From Flammulina velutipes (Eukaryota; Basidiomycota; Agaricomycetes; Agaricales; Physalacriaceae), in contig CM022370.1 of the NCBI GenBank assembly GCA_011800155.1, forward strand, positions 2,790,001 through 2,854,000: 64,000 nt of DNA, in the 5' to 3' direction. Made by a program: the position numbers and the translations under genes. The notes below the pieces were generated by a model. That model made no database searches, was not told where the DNA came from, and saw only the letters and a program-made list of their open reading frames with translations. Below are positions 15,524 to 27,021 of the stretch, one piece after another (position 1 is the stretch's first letter; the number at the start of each line of letters is the position of its first letter).

Positions 15524-15720
15524 CGTGGTCGCAGAGACAAAGGCGTCTTCCACGTGCCTGAGTAGATCGCGTCGCGCGTGTCACGTGCTCTCAACGCGCC
15601 AACGCGATTCGATCAACCTGCGGAGTTTGAAATCGCCGGCTTAATCCAGGCGAGCGGCCGTCTTTTGTTTCTTCGTCTCGACCACCACCAGCAAACAGCA
15701 ACAACACCGACGCTCTGCCA
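15524..15720. promoter_or_regulatory. Shared SPO11/CDC6 promoter with ACGCG and CACGTG motifs
   Basis: This 197-bp divergent promoter holds four ACGCG cores within about 40 bp: CGCGT at 15568-15572 and 15575-15579, ACGCG at 15594-15598 and 15602-15606. It also holds two CACGTG palindromes (15551-15556, 15582-15587). ACGCG is the core of the fungal MBF (MluI cell-cycle box) site, expected for a G1/S gene such as CDC6. Use by SPO11 is inference. Confidence 0.5.
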
Positions 15721-17699
15721 ATGCAGACTCCTCGCCAAACTCGCAGTTCAGTCCTCGGAAAGCGCTCTCATCGCAGCGAGCTCTCGTCGTCCAACGCCTG
15801 CGAACAGTTGGCGACGCCAGAGCAGACACCGAATCTCAAGAGAGCGAAAACGTCAACGACTGAGCTCGACGGTGACCACAACAAGGAAAATATCCCACCA
15901 TACATCACAGAGGCATTCAATGCGAGAGCACTGCGGAGGACGCCTACCGAGGTCGACGTCTCACCGACTCGTCGCAGGTCCAGTCAGTATTTCTTCTGAC
16001 CGCCAACGCTCATTTATTAACGTAACTACCGCAGCTTCGGGAAGGCGGGCCTCGACGTCCTCGATCGTCGCCCCGGCAACTCCAATTTCTGCCGTGTCCC
16101 ACCTCTCGCTCACAACACCGCCTGCTACTCCCCAGTTCCAGCTTCCTATCCATGCTCGTGCTCGTGCATTGCTACGTGCTACCTGTGACAACACCTTCGA
16201 TATGCCTGGCCGTGTCGAGGAACGCACGTCAATTCACGACTTCATCGTCTCCTTCATGAACGACTCTGCCTCTGACGACATCTCCACGCTCTACATCTCT
16301 GGCGCACCTGGCACAGGCAAGACTGCCCTTGTTAACACTCTCCTTCGCGAACTCGACGAGCAGGATATCAAGGTCATCACGATCAACTGCATGGCCCTCA
16401 ACAACGTCGATGCACTGTGGGACCGACTATCCGAAGAGTTTGCCGTCCCCAAGAGACGCAAGGTTGCTGGCCGTCCCAAAAAATCCCTCAAGGGCAAGGA
16501 GGCCGTTCAGGGTTTAATGGGCGACCTTAGTGGCAAATGGTAAGCGCTTTAGCATCAGTACCTGTGAAACTTTTGCTGATCATTGTGATAGCGTGTTGAT
16601 CCTTGACGAATTAGACCATATTACGCCAAATGCTCAATCCCTCACCTCTCTCTTCTCCCTGCCAATGTCCAATCCATCCTCTGTCCGCGTCATCGGCATC
16701 GCTAATACGCATACCCTGACATCGTCCACGACATCCTTTTCCTCTGCAGTCAAGACCCTGCACTTCGCGCCTTACACCCCAGCTCAGCTTTTACAAATAG
16801 TTCAAACTCGTCTCGCCCCTCTTCGTGATGCGGACTCTTCAGAGACGGTCCAGGCCATCAGCACTCTATTGCCAACGTCTTCCTTGACGTTCCTCACAAA
16901 GAAAATCGCGGCGTTGACCGGAGATGTTCGCAGTCTGTTTGAGGTTCTCCGTGGTGCTATCGACGCCGCGGTTGCCGCTTCACTGCACGCTGAAGGGACA
17001 TCATCTCCTGTTGTTGGAATATCTCATATCGTCGCCGCCGTGAAGGCACATATGCCATCGACGGGCAAGGCTGCAGGGTCTGTCGCGAACAGCGAAACGA
17101 TCAACAAAGTAAATGTCTTGGGGCTTCAGGCTAGGCTAGTGCTTGCTTGTATCCTCCTCGCGTCGAAGCGCGTGGAGGCGCATCTATCACTGTTACCCTC
17201 GTCGGCTCCTTCCACGCCGACTAAGCGCGCATCACCATCCAAGGCGTCCGCCTCTTCCAGCAATGGCTTCGACATCTCGACACTTCACAGCTTCTACACG
17301 GCCGTTCTCAGCCGTGGAGAAGATGAGATGTTCAGCGCTGTGTCGCGGAGCGAGTTTGGAGACTTGATAGGGATGCTGGAAGGTGTTGGGTTGTTAGCAA
17401 CACCGGCGCCGTCCGTTTCATCTTCACCGACGAAAGGCAAACGTGGGATGTCGCGGACTAATTCGCTGGCATCTGGCGCTGCTCTGGCTGGAGATGTAAA
17501 GCTATGTGAGGGCGTATGGGCGGAAGAAGTCCTTAAAGGGCTAGGTGTACAAGACGGTGCATCGGACGATGTTATGGATGAGGAAGTGGGGTCGTTGTGG
17601 AGGCGAGAGGTATCGCGAATAACGCGAGAAGTGAAAGCGGCGGAGACGAAAGCGATGAAAGAACGGATAGACGCCTTTGGCGATGCTATGGAAGATTAA
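15721..17699 (+). CDS. CDC6: Cell division control protein 6 (Cdc6/Cdc18), replication licensing AAA+ ATPase
   Basis: Loads the MCM helicase with ORC at origins in G1. Three exons; ATG at 15721, TAA at 17697-17699. The N-terminal tail is basic and Ser/Thr-Pro-rich (TPRQTRSS, TPEQTPNLKRAK) with a KEN motif (HNKENIPP), fitting CDK control and APC/C-mediated destruction. The AAA+ core has Walker A SGAPGTGKTALVNTLL, Walker B VLILDELDHI straddling the second intron junction, sensor 1 VIGIANTHTL, and a KTLHFAPYTPAQL-type region. A C-terminal winged-helix part begins near VLGLQARLVLACILL. Length (~600 aa) suits Cdc6/Cdc18. ORC1 is less likely because there is no BAH domain and the size is too small. 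Confidence 0.92.
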
Positions 17700-17949
17700 A
17701 GGCCACGACACACACGTACGAGACTCAGATTTATGCTTGGAATTGCTTGCATCCTTAACACAACACATTCTTACACTTCATTTCTTATATATCCCGCATT
17801 TCGATTTGTCTTTTCCTCTCTCTGTCTCTCTTCCTCTGTTTCTTTTTATGTTGTATGTATATGTACTATGGTACGCTCGTTTTGTATTCATACTATCGAA
17901 CTCAAATTCTCTCACCCAATATCTAGCTGCGTTTCCAAGATTTACATGC

Positions 17950-19189
17950 TCAGAATATGAACGGGACCATCGCCTTCCTACTTCTGGGATATTCCTTCCC
18001 GAACTCTTTCTTGTAGTTCCTGTGCTTCTTTGCGGCCCAGATTGCCATCTGTCCACCACCAACAAGGAGGAAGAGGGCAGCGGCGTATGATTGGGTCATG
18101 ACAGTGACGACGGTCCATCCTAGGATTTCGAACAGGTAGTTCGGGGATGAGACGAGGTTGAAGCCGTATCCACGGGGAACGGCGCGTCGTTTCGAGCCAG
18201 CTGGGCGAAGACGCCGGAACGTCAAATGGGTATGGAGGTTGGAGAGTTGGAAGAACTGGGATGAGGGTTAGAAAACACGGTGGCACGGAACGAAAGGACT
18301 TGCCGTCCATAGGCCCACGCAAATCTTGAGGAATGTGGGGTTGTTCATTATTGATTGTTGGATGTAGGGCGAAGTGGCGGAGTACTTTGAGCGGTACAAG
18401 TCGAATGCGAGGAAGAGACCGCTGAGGATGTGGTAATGCGCCGAGCTAGGTGAACGTGAGAAATTTGGATAGAGTTATATCGGGCAGGGAGATACTTTTT
18501 GAAGATGTTGCTGACGGGCATGGTACCATGGGAAAATCGGTGGATGCTGTTGCGGGTCGCGTGGGTATGTGAAAGGTGAATAGGAACGAGAAATCGTACA
18601 ATAGTGTCTCGAATTCACGCTTCGCAAAGTGAAGCATTATCATAGCGTACGCGGTCCTAAGGACGTGTCAGAGTCTGAAAGACAAATTTGGTATGAAGCC
18701 TTACTTTTGGACAGCACTGTGCTCGATAGCTTTACCATAAAGTAGTTGAGGGAAGTGATAGAATACGGGATGAATGAGCAGGGGCCCAAGCTAGGTTCAC
18801 GGGTAAACACGAAAGAGCGACGAGTTGTTTGGCACATACATATTCCACGACGAATACGAGTTTCCAGCTGAGCTGAGGGCCCAAGTCTTTTATGTCTATC
18901 TCTCCGCCAGCACCTAAACCAAGGTCTTTCAGTTTGGTCTCGTCGTCGAGTGCGGCTTTTTGTCCTTTGAGGGACAATTTTTGCCTGGAGGTATGGAACT
19001 ATGCGGGGTCAGTAATTGAGGGATGCGACGTGTACAAGGACAAGGACATACCTTTGGGCACCTATTCACGATCTTTGACTTTAGGTGGGAAACGGGGTCT
19101 TCTGGTCCAACTTCGATAGTCAGTGGGAATACGTTTTTCGCGAATGCAGGAGGCTTGTTTCCGCTGGCATGTACTATGAGAGGCGCCAT
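17950..19189 (-). CDS. TSC13: Very-long-chain enoyl-CoA reductase (Tsc13-type)
   Basis: Last step of the ER fatty-acid elongation cycle: reduces trans-2-enoyl-CoA with NADPH, feeding very-long-chain fatty acids to sphingolipids. Spliced from about seven exons. The N-terminus (MAPLIVHASGNKPPAFAK..FPLTIEV) is a ubiquitin-like domain with KLKDLGLGAGGEIDIKDLGPQ. Membrane segments follow (WKLVFVVEYLGPLLIHP, AYAMIMLHFAKREFETL, SAHYHILSGLFLAF). The steroid-5-alpha-reductase C-terminal domain has HLTFRRLRP, PRGYGFNLVSSPNYLFEILG with the conserved Tyr/Glu site, and the end KKHRNYKKEFGKEYPRSRKA..PFIF. An alternative start at 19207 adds six residues. Only 42 bp separate its start codon from that of ALG11 on the other strand. 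It converges with CDC6 at its 3' end. Confidence 0.92.
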
Positions 19190-19231
19190 GTTTGGGTAAG
19201 AGAACAAGAGTGGTTTACGACGGTCCGGCGA

Positions 19232-20904
19232 ATGATTCCTCGTATATCGGCCCGGACTTTCCGGTATCCTTTGACACGAACGCTCATGCTACTATTAGGC
19301 TTCGCCACTGTTGTCGTTGCTGCATTGCTATGGACACTAGTCATTCCTTGGTCCTTTCTTCTTATTGCTTCTTGGTTTGCTAGACGAGCAGGCATAGCCA
19401 ACAGGAAAAAGTTCTTGAAAGACAGTGGCCACCCACCAGATCGCAGAGTTGTCGGTTATTTCCATCCATACTGGTGAGATCTTTCAAGCATCTGTTCGTA
19501 CATACGCTTATCGTGCTTAGCAATGCTGGAGGCGGTGGCGAACGCGTTCTGTGGGCAGCCATTGCCAACTCGCAACGAACAGAAGAGAACGTGGTCAGTG
19601 TCGTGTACAGCGGAGACACTGGTGCATCCAAGGCTGCGATAATGAACAAAGTACATGTATGTGATTCTCCCCTTTCAGACCTGCCTGCGCGCTCAACACG
19701 TATCTAGCAACGATTCGGCATTGTGCTTACATCCCCCAACCTTCACTTTGTATTCCTTCAACGACGGTGGCTCATCGAAGACACAACGTGGCCCCGGTTC
19801 ACGCTCTTTGGACAGAGCCTCGGATCCATGGTACTCGCATGGGATGCCATGACCGCGTTTATTCCCCATCTCTACATCGACACGATGGGCTACGCATTCA
19901 CCTTTCCCGTTGTCTCCCTGATAGCCTCAATTCCCATGGGTGCATACGTGCACTATCCCACCATCAGCACCCAGATGCTCCGCCGCGTCACAGCTCGCGA
20001 AGCAGGAGTCACAAATTCCAGCACCATCTCCAACTCTGCTACCTTGACATCTGGCAAACTCATCTACTACCGCATATTGATGTCCTTCTACTCTCGCTCT
20101 CTGTCACTTCCCTCATTTAGGATGGTCAACTCTTCTTGGACGCAATATCATATCGATTCTGTCCTCAAATATCGCGAGCCTATTCTTGATTTGCTCCTAC
20201 CTATCTCTTTCATGAACCTTCTCTTCCCCGCCCGCCCTACACAATCATCCATCGTCGTCTATCCATCATGCGACACCCGTGCAATGTCCTCTTTCCCCCT
20301 TAGTTCTCGAGGAACCATCATTCTCAGTGTAGCACAATTCCGACCAGAAAAGAATCACGCACAACAAATTCGTGCATTCGCCGACCTATACAGTAGGACC
20401 TTCGCTGCTCATCTTGTTCTCATCGGTGGTGCGCGCAACGACGAAGATGTCCAGCGCGTCGATGAGCTACGTCGCCTTGCAAGAGAGCTCAACGTTGCTC
20501 AACATGTGACGTTTCTCGTCAACGCACCCTTCGAAGACGTCTTGGACTGGATGTCGAAAGCCGACGTCGGTATCAGCACTATGGTGGACGAGCATTTTGG
20601 AATCAACATCGTAGAGCTCATGGCTGCTGGCGTCATTCCCGTCGCTCATGCATCTGGAGGACCCTTGGAGGACATCATCGTCCCATTCGAAGACAAGCCG
20701 ACAGGGTTCCACGCTGAGACTACGAAAGAGTTTGCGGATGTCATGTTATATGTTATTAACATGAAACATAACGAAAGAGTGCAGATGGCAACGAGAGCGC
20801 GAAAATCAGTTACGCAGCGCTTCTCGGAAGTCGAGTTTGAGAAGGCTTGGAATGCTAGTGGGTGGAGGCGGTTTTTGGAGGAGGGGTACATGAAATCAAT
20901 GTAA
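19232..20904 (+). CDS. ALG11: GDP-Man:Man3GlcNAc2-PP-dolichol alpha-1,2-mannosyltransferase (ALG11)
   Basis: Adds the fourth and fifth mannoses to the lipid-linked N-glycan precursor on the cytosolic face of the ER. Start at 19232 ([16 protein letters not shown]), then one hydrophobic anchor ([27 protein letters not shown]). Exon 1 ends in GYFHPY; the next exon restores [15 protein letters not shown], the family hallmark. Later motifs are [56 protein letters not shown] and [14 protein letters not shown] (the GT4 EX7E-like site). Ends EEGYMKSM, stop at 20904. Three exons, about 520 residues, normal for ALG11. It shares a very short divergent promoter with TSC13. Confidence 0.93.
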
Positions 20905-20940
20905 CACCGGAAACATACAGCAGTATATCATGATCACTAA

Positions 20941-23628
20941 TCACAGCTTCGCCTTTATATCTCCCTGTAGCACCTCCTCGAGTTTAAAATACTTGTAATA
21001 TATATCCAGGGATTCAGGATTTGCGACCGTCCCGCTAGCCTTCACCTTCGATCCAGACACAATTTGCTTCACCGCTATCTCGATCTTCTTCCCATTGACC
21101 GTATACTACACGTCGTCACGGTTGTCGTTTAGCTCTAACAGACCAAGGATGTGACAAGCACACTTACAGGAATATCAGCCACCTCAAAGACCCACTTAGG
21201 AACATGCCTAGGGCTCATCTTCTCACGAATTGTACGCTTCACGTCCTCAACAAGCTTCGGCGTAAACCTCTGACCACCACGCATCTTGAGGAACAGAAGG
21301 ACACTCTCATCTGAATCCTGCGCGCGCCTCTGACCCACACACAACGAATCCTCAACAACACTCCCAAACGGTTCCAGCGCACTATATATTTCGGCAGATC
21401 CGAATCGTACCCCGGAGGGGTTCAGTACGCCATCACTACATACATACATCCATTAGCCGCACAACAAAAGAGAGAAAGATTCACCTCCGGCCCAAAATGA
21501 TCAGCCCCTTGGTCTCTGGATTCCGGACAATAAAGTCCCCTTGACGCCACACCCCAGGAAAGGTGCTGAAATACGTCTCACGCAGCTTCTTACCATCCTG
21601 TGTGTCTCCCCAGAAGAAGAGCGGGAGTGTCGGGTGCGGACGCGTACAGACGAGTTCACCTGGCTCCCCCGAGTCCTCGATGTTGGAACCTATGGGGGAG
21701 AATATCTCTACTTTCATTCCGAGGCTTTTGGTTTGGATTTCTAAGGATGTCATAGGTTAGGGAGGAATATGAGAAATGGGAATGAATCTTACCTCCGACG
21801 TAGGAAGGGAGGCTGGGTGAGCCGGTTACGACTACATACCATGACGATCATTGGAAGGTGAAGGTAAAGTTATAAAATAAATACGCACAAGATGCGCAGA
21901 CATCTGTCCCGCCAGACGTGGAGAATAGATGTATGCGGTCACCGCCGAATGCCTGGTGCGCCCACTGGAACATGGGCGGGGTGATCACAGACCCAGTACA
22001 CAAGATACTGCGCAATGCTTCGAATTTCGCAATTTTTACTACGAACCAGAATCAGAAATTGACATATACAGAAGAAGAGGAGAGAGATCGTACGTGGATC
22101 TATGCATCTCCCATGTAGTTCACTCAGCCACCGCGGACTCGTACCCAGGAGCGTGACATCTTGGTCGCTAATGAGCTTCACAAAAGCTTCCGGGGTAGGA
22201 TGTAGCGGAGAGCCGTCGTAGCAAATCACACGAGCACCGAGGGAAAGTGCTGTGAGATGGACAACCCACATCATCCAGCCAGTCTAAGTCACTCAGCCTT
22301 AACCTGGAAGGGGGCGGAAACAAGAAGCTCACAGAAGTGTATTGGAAGTACGTGTCGCCGTTACGGAGATCATATCCCAGATGGATCTCTTTCTTCCCGT
22401 TAAGAAGGACACCCTGGTGGGAGAAAGGTTATATTAGTGGAAATGTTGTAGGATAGGATTCAAAAGGCGCGTCATACTCCTGCACAGTGCACAATGCATT
22501 TTGGCGGTCCGGATGTGCCAGAGCTGTACAATATAAAGAGGGGATGGCTGAAAGGAAGCTGTTCGAACGAGAGTTCTCGACCATCTCCTTTGGCCAAGAA
22601 GTTGGATAGTGAAATGCTGTGACTTCGATCAGTCATGTTACGATTACATTACCGGAGACACCGACGTACCCTCCCTCAATGTCAAGTTGTTTGCCTGAGA
22701 TGGCGCTGGGTAGGACGACGCCAAGCTTCATCTTCAACTGTCTGAATACCTCTTGGACTTTAGGCACGAGGTTAACGATCTTGCCCCCGTAGAGCACCTC
22801 GGTCTCTGCAAATACGAGTTTGGGGGATATCTGCTGATATCGATCGAGGATACCCTAGTAGTAATTCGGTTAGAAGGATCATCATCGGAAGAAAGAAGAG
22901 TGTACCAACCTGTGTGCCCATATCCGTAGCCGTAGAAGAGAAAATAGCGCCCACGCTTGCTGTGGCAAGCGCGATTACGATAGCCGTAACTGAGTTCCTG
23001 ACGATAGCTGAATATGTTCAATACAATCGCTATTGAAAGGAGGAGAACAACTCTGGACTGACCAGCTACCCTGTCTCCGACACCAAGTCCGCTAGCTCTC
23101 ATCGCAGCTGCCATGTCACGTACCAAAGCACGAAGTTGGCGAAACGTGTAGTGTGTTGCGATACCGGGCGCTTCGCTTACCGCGGTGCATGCGATGCTGT
23201 CGTCGTTACGGAAGAGGATGTTCTCTGCATAGTTGAGACGTGCATCGGGAAACCAGAGGGGGATTTCGGGGATGCGTCCCTTGACAGTTATCTTGAGTGA
23301 GGATGTCAAGGTGCTGCAAAATACGGAAGCAAGTACGACGTGAACGTACGCGTTTGGGATCTGGTCCAACAGACGAAACGATCTGCAAATACTCCCAAGC
23401 ATCGACCCAGAAGCCGTAATCCGACACAGAATAGGCATGAAGGTCGTGGTAATTCGCTGTGCAACGCCCAGATAAGGAAATGATGGTTCAAATGGGCAGG
23501 AAATTGCAAGTACCGAGGTTCCAAGAGTGTTTGCGGTTTACATAGCGTCTAAAAGCGTCGACGTTCGACTGGTTAGAGGGAGTTGCACGTCTGATGAAGC
23601 GAGATTGATCAAAGTACGTGGAAGACAT
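20941..23628 (-). CDS. Acetoacetyl-CoA synthetase
   Basis: ANL-superfamily ligase: acetoacetate + ATP + CoA gives acetoacetyl-CoA, AMP and PPi in the cytosol, recovering acetoacetate for sterol and lipid synthesis. About ten exons. Recognisable stretches are [67 protein letters not shown], the carboxyl-half core [60 protein letters not shown] and [16 protein letters not shown]. The terminal [17 protein letters not shown] contains the adenylation lysine. Stop TGA at 20941-20943. Start chosen at MSSTYFDQ (23628); an in-frame ATG at 23649 would add seven residues. A tRNA-Met gene lies just upstream on the opposite strand. Confidence 0.9.
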
Positions 23629-23715
23629 TTGTAAGTATGGTTGGGTCATGGGACGCGCTGTTTGGTCAAGTGCTCGATTGAGCATCTGACACACCTTCCT
23701 TGAGGTTGTTGCAAC

Positions 23716-23818
23716 GCCTCCTTGGCTCAGTTGGCTAGAGCGCCAGTCTCATACCGTGGTATGATCAAGCAGTGCTTGAGTAATCTGGAGGTCGCAAGTT
23801 CGAGCCTTGCAGGGGGCA
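23716..23818 (+). tRNA. Elongator tRNA-Met (CAT) with intron
   Basis: The acceptor arm GCCTCCT (23716-23722) pairs with AGGGGGC (23811-23817) plus discriminator A. The D-arm region is TGGCTCAGTTGGCTAGAGCG. The anticodon arm is CCAGT-CTCATAA-TCTGG after removal of an intron of about 28 nt (about 23754-23781) just 3' of the anticodon, the standard nuclear tRNA intron position. The T-arm is GCAAG-TTCGAGC-CTTGC. The arrangement ..CAGTCTCATAATCTG.. matches eukaryotic elongator tRNA-Met rather than the initiator, and the T-loop begins TTCGA as in elongators. Confidence 0.93.
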
Positions 23819-24010
23819 GTTGACAGGAAAAGATAGGAGTTTTTCAGGCGCACTACAATTTTGGCCAGCTTTCCAGTATGTTCTCAGTTCCGCACATAAC
23901 TTCTCCCAACAAAGAGATTCTCAATATGTAAACAATTACAGCACATATACATTAGACATACAAATAAATAGGCAGTTCATAAATATAGTCGTAATTTCGC
24001 GTATGCGATG

Positions 24011-26287
24011 CTATGCCCAAGGATTCTCATCGTCTACAATGGCGTACAAAGGAGGCGTCTCCTTCCTCACTATCACTGCATCAGAGTCTAACACCGGGGC
24101 AGGAGAGAAATGGGAAGGACTATGGCCCTCCTCATGATCCAAAGCCCGTTCCCTAGCGGGGCCTTCAGCTTCAACTTCGCCTCGTACAGTGTCCCCCCGC
24201 TGATCATGCGCTACAAAGCCGCGTCTGTACACCTTCCTCAAAGGCGACGTAGGATCGCTCCGCTTCCGCTCTCTCATCCGCCTCTCCGCGTCCTTATCTT
24301 CGACTACCAAGTCCACAGCATCAGGAGGCAGAGGAGAGTCACGATTCGACGAGTTGCGCGATATTGATGGAGAGACTCGCGGAGACTGGATGCGAGATGA
24401 GGATGCTGACGACGACGGCCGGGGCGGTGACGGTGACCGAATCTTGTTCGCCTTCGTCCATTTCAGCTTGACATCCGAAGGATCACCTGTATGCCCCCGA
24501 TCCTGTTCATGGTCGATAATCCTCTCGTTCTCCGCGTCGTGTATCTGCACCTTTTTTCGTGGCTGCGAAGTTCCAACCGCCCCATATCCTTGCCATACAG
24601 GCCCTTCCGCCTCCCTTTGCCCCATCGCAACTCTCCCTTTCCCTCCCCTCAAATCAGAGAACCAAGCCCCTCGCTCGTCTCTCAACACGCCCTCCTCCAA
24701 GTCCCACGTAATCTTCTTGGCCTCTTCCGAGCTCACATCGATGACGGGATAATTATAGTCTCCAAAGAGGTACTTTTTTGTGTGTTCAAAAAGGCGCTCG
24801 TCCCCTTCGTCCAAGTCGCCAAACGGAAGTTCGTATCCTCCTTCTTCATGTGGTTCTCCCCACGGGTCGGCCGTGTCCGGCTGGTCCTCCTGCAGATCCG
24901 GCGCGAGGTGCACAACGTCGTCTGCTTCATGCTCCATAAGTGGCGCGAGCACACTCTCCGTTTCGCCAGCACCCGCTACACGCTCTATGCCCCGATTAAC
25001 ACCTCGCTCCACCCGACCAGGCGGCAAGGATTTAGCAGCAGGTCGAGGAAGCCAGTACTTCTTGCTCCCACCCTTGCTATATCGCAATCCAGCTCGTATA
25101 CGTCTCTCACGCCCCGCACCCTGATGCATAAAGCCTTCGGAAGGCTCGAATTCGCGATAGTCCATGCCCTCACCACGTAAGGTGGCTTTGGAGTCCTCGA
25201 TGACGTCCAAGAGCCCAAAGGCGTCACGGAATGCGTACGACATTGGCATCCGCGCAACGAACTGCATCGACTTGTCGATAAAGTCCCGATGGGAGAATGC
25301 GAACATGTGTGCAACAGCAAACAATGGCATCTCCATACATATGAGGGTGTCCGTGAGCCCGAGAGAGATGTTCTCGCTGTCGGTGTAAGGGCCGAGCCTG
25401 GTGATAACACCGGCTGCGACGAGGATGGAAATGAGGATGGCCTGCCAGAATGAGAAGAACAGAATGCCTTTCACACAAAGGAATTTAGGGACGGGGCGGA
25501 AGGGCTTGAGATCGTCGTTGACAACAATCCAGAAAATGGCAAGGCAGTAAAGGGATACGCATATGCTGATGTTGTAGACGACACTGACGTAGAGATAGCC
25601 AGAGTTGGCGCGGAGGTCACCTTCGTTGAAAGTACCAGTGGCTTTGAGAATAACGGTTGCGAGAGCTAGGATCGGCTTGATTTGGACATACTCTGTGGAC
25701 GAGCTGGTTAGTCGATGGTGGAATTAGGTTTCAAGAACGCACGAAGGATGCCTCGCTTCAAGAAGAGGAAGGTATGTGGGTCGCTGACGTCTATTTCATG
25801 CTTGAAAAAGTTGATAGGAAAAGGAGGCGCTTTGGGAGGTCGGCCATGAAGCATGATGAGAAGCGAACGCTCTCCGCCGAGGTACGACAGTAGGAGTTGA
25901 AAGAAACAGTAGATGACGAATGCCTGGATTTCCAGTTAGCTCAATGAAATGAAGTCAATGATAGTTTGCGCACCTCGTAGACGTCTCTCACGGCGTCAAT
26001 GAATACAGCGGCTTCCAGTGAAAACAGAGCAATGAACGACGCGATAGCATAGATGGGCACCATTAGCATTATTCTTATCACCATTCTACGAACCATGAGT
26101 TGTCTGGCTTGCTATATATCAATGAATCTTACCTCTGAAGCACAGGCTTTCGGTAGTTCTTCAATTGCATTGTTATTGACATGGCGGAGATTGCGACGCC
26201 AAAGAGAGTGCAAATACCAGACACTGAGAGGACGGCAGTCGGCAGTCGAGAACCTGCTCCTCCGCTCGTCGTTGTCAGTGTCGACAT
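24011..26287 (-). CDS. TMEM184/OSTalpha-type (DUF300) seven-span membrane protein
   Basis: Organic solute transporter alpha-like family protein. Start at 26287 (MSTLTTTSGGAGSRLPTAVLSV), with about seven membrane segments across five exons. Visible family motifs are AISAMSITMQLKNYRKPVLQR, YAIASFIALFSLEAAVFIDAVRDVYEAFVIYCF, LLSYLGGERSLL, FLKRGILQYVQIKP, CLAIFWIVVNDDLKPFRPVPKFL, VKGILFFSFWQAILISILVAAG and the last span followed by FAFSHRDFIDKS. A cytoplasmic tail of about 350 residues is rich in acidic, Ser and Pro residues and ends DDENPWA. Animal and yeast relatives localise to endomembranes or vacuole; the solute is unknown. The long disordered tail is common in basidiomycete members. Confidence 0.88.
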
Positions 26288-26424
26288 GGTGGTCGAAGAT
26301 AGAGCGACGAGGAACCGCAGCTCGGTCAATTCATCACAAGATGACGTAATTGGAAGTCTCATTCAACGCCACACTTGCCCTACTTAGGGTCGTTTCTATA
26401 ATACACATTCAAGCTTTAGATTTC

Positions 26425-26774
26425 CTACTTTCCGCTCGACGTCGACTTGGTGGTATCGCCGCTGGGGGACGTGTACTGCGAGTATCCATCGCCACTATTG
26501 TAGTAAGTGGACCCGTTGGTGTTGCTGTAGTAGTAACTTCCGTCGCTGCGTCGTAAATTCAATGGATGAAAGAAACATGAAAGGAAAAAGACGCGTACGT
26601 GTTGGAATAATGGTATCCAGTTCCACCACTGTTATCGGCGCGAGTGCAGTAATGGTTTCCCTGTGCCATTCAATTAGAAGGCGAAGGATAATAGGAGACA
26701 TCGGCCGTGGCGTACCTCGCTGTTGGTACCAGAGCCAGTGACGGTAGTATCTTTGGAGGAGGAGTCGCGAGGCA
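26425..26774 (-). CDS. Small conserved Asn/Tyr/Gly/Ser-rich protein
   Basis: Three short exons on the minus strand join to about 78 residues: ATG at 26774 (MPRDSSSKDTTVTGSGTNS), then EGNHYCTRADNSGGTGYHY, SNTDGSYYYSNTNGSTYY and TSPSGDTTKSTSSGK with TAG at 26425-26427. Introns are about 53 bp and spliced at consensus sites. The peptide has no signal sequence or membrane span and one cysteine. I recall similar short NSQGNxYxxR / YSNxDGSYYYSNPNGSTYY proteins across filamentous fungi, but I know no assigned function. The upstream genes TMEM184 and F-box are on the same strand but spacing suggests independent transcription. It is easy to miss because each exon is tiny. Confidence 0.75.
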
Positions 26775-27021
26775 TTATGGATGACTTGGATATGCTCTTG
26801 AGATGGTTGTGGTCAAGGGCTAAGGGTGTTAGAGGCGAAATCCAGCCTTTATAGATACGCGCTAGCGGAGTTCAAATATGATTGCGCACGGGAACTGTGG
26901 CCACGGGTGTTCCGTAGTTCTACCTTGCGAGTATGTAAAAGAAGTTCTCAATATCGATGGTCATAAGACAAGGGGGCGCATAAGTAATAGTACGGTAAGT
27001 AGATAGTGGTAGTTTCATAGA

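Noticed and set aside
24110..25180. Plus-strand Arg/Ser/Pro-rich frames opposite the TMEM184-type gene
   Set aside because: Shadows of the long disordered tail of the minus-strand gene.
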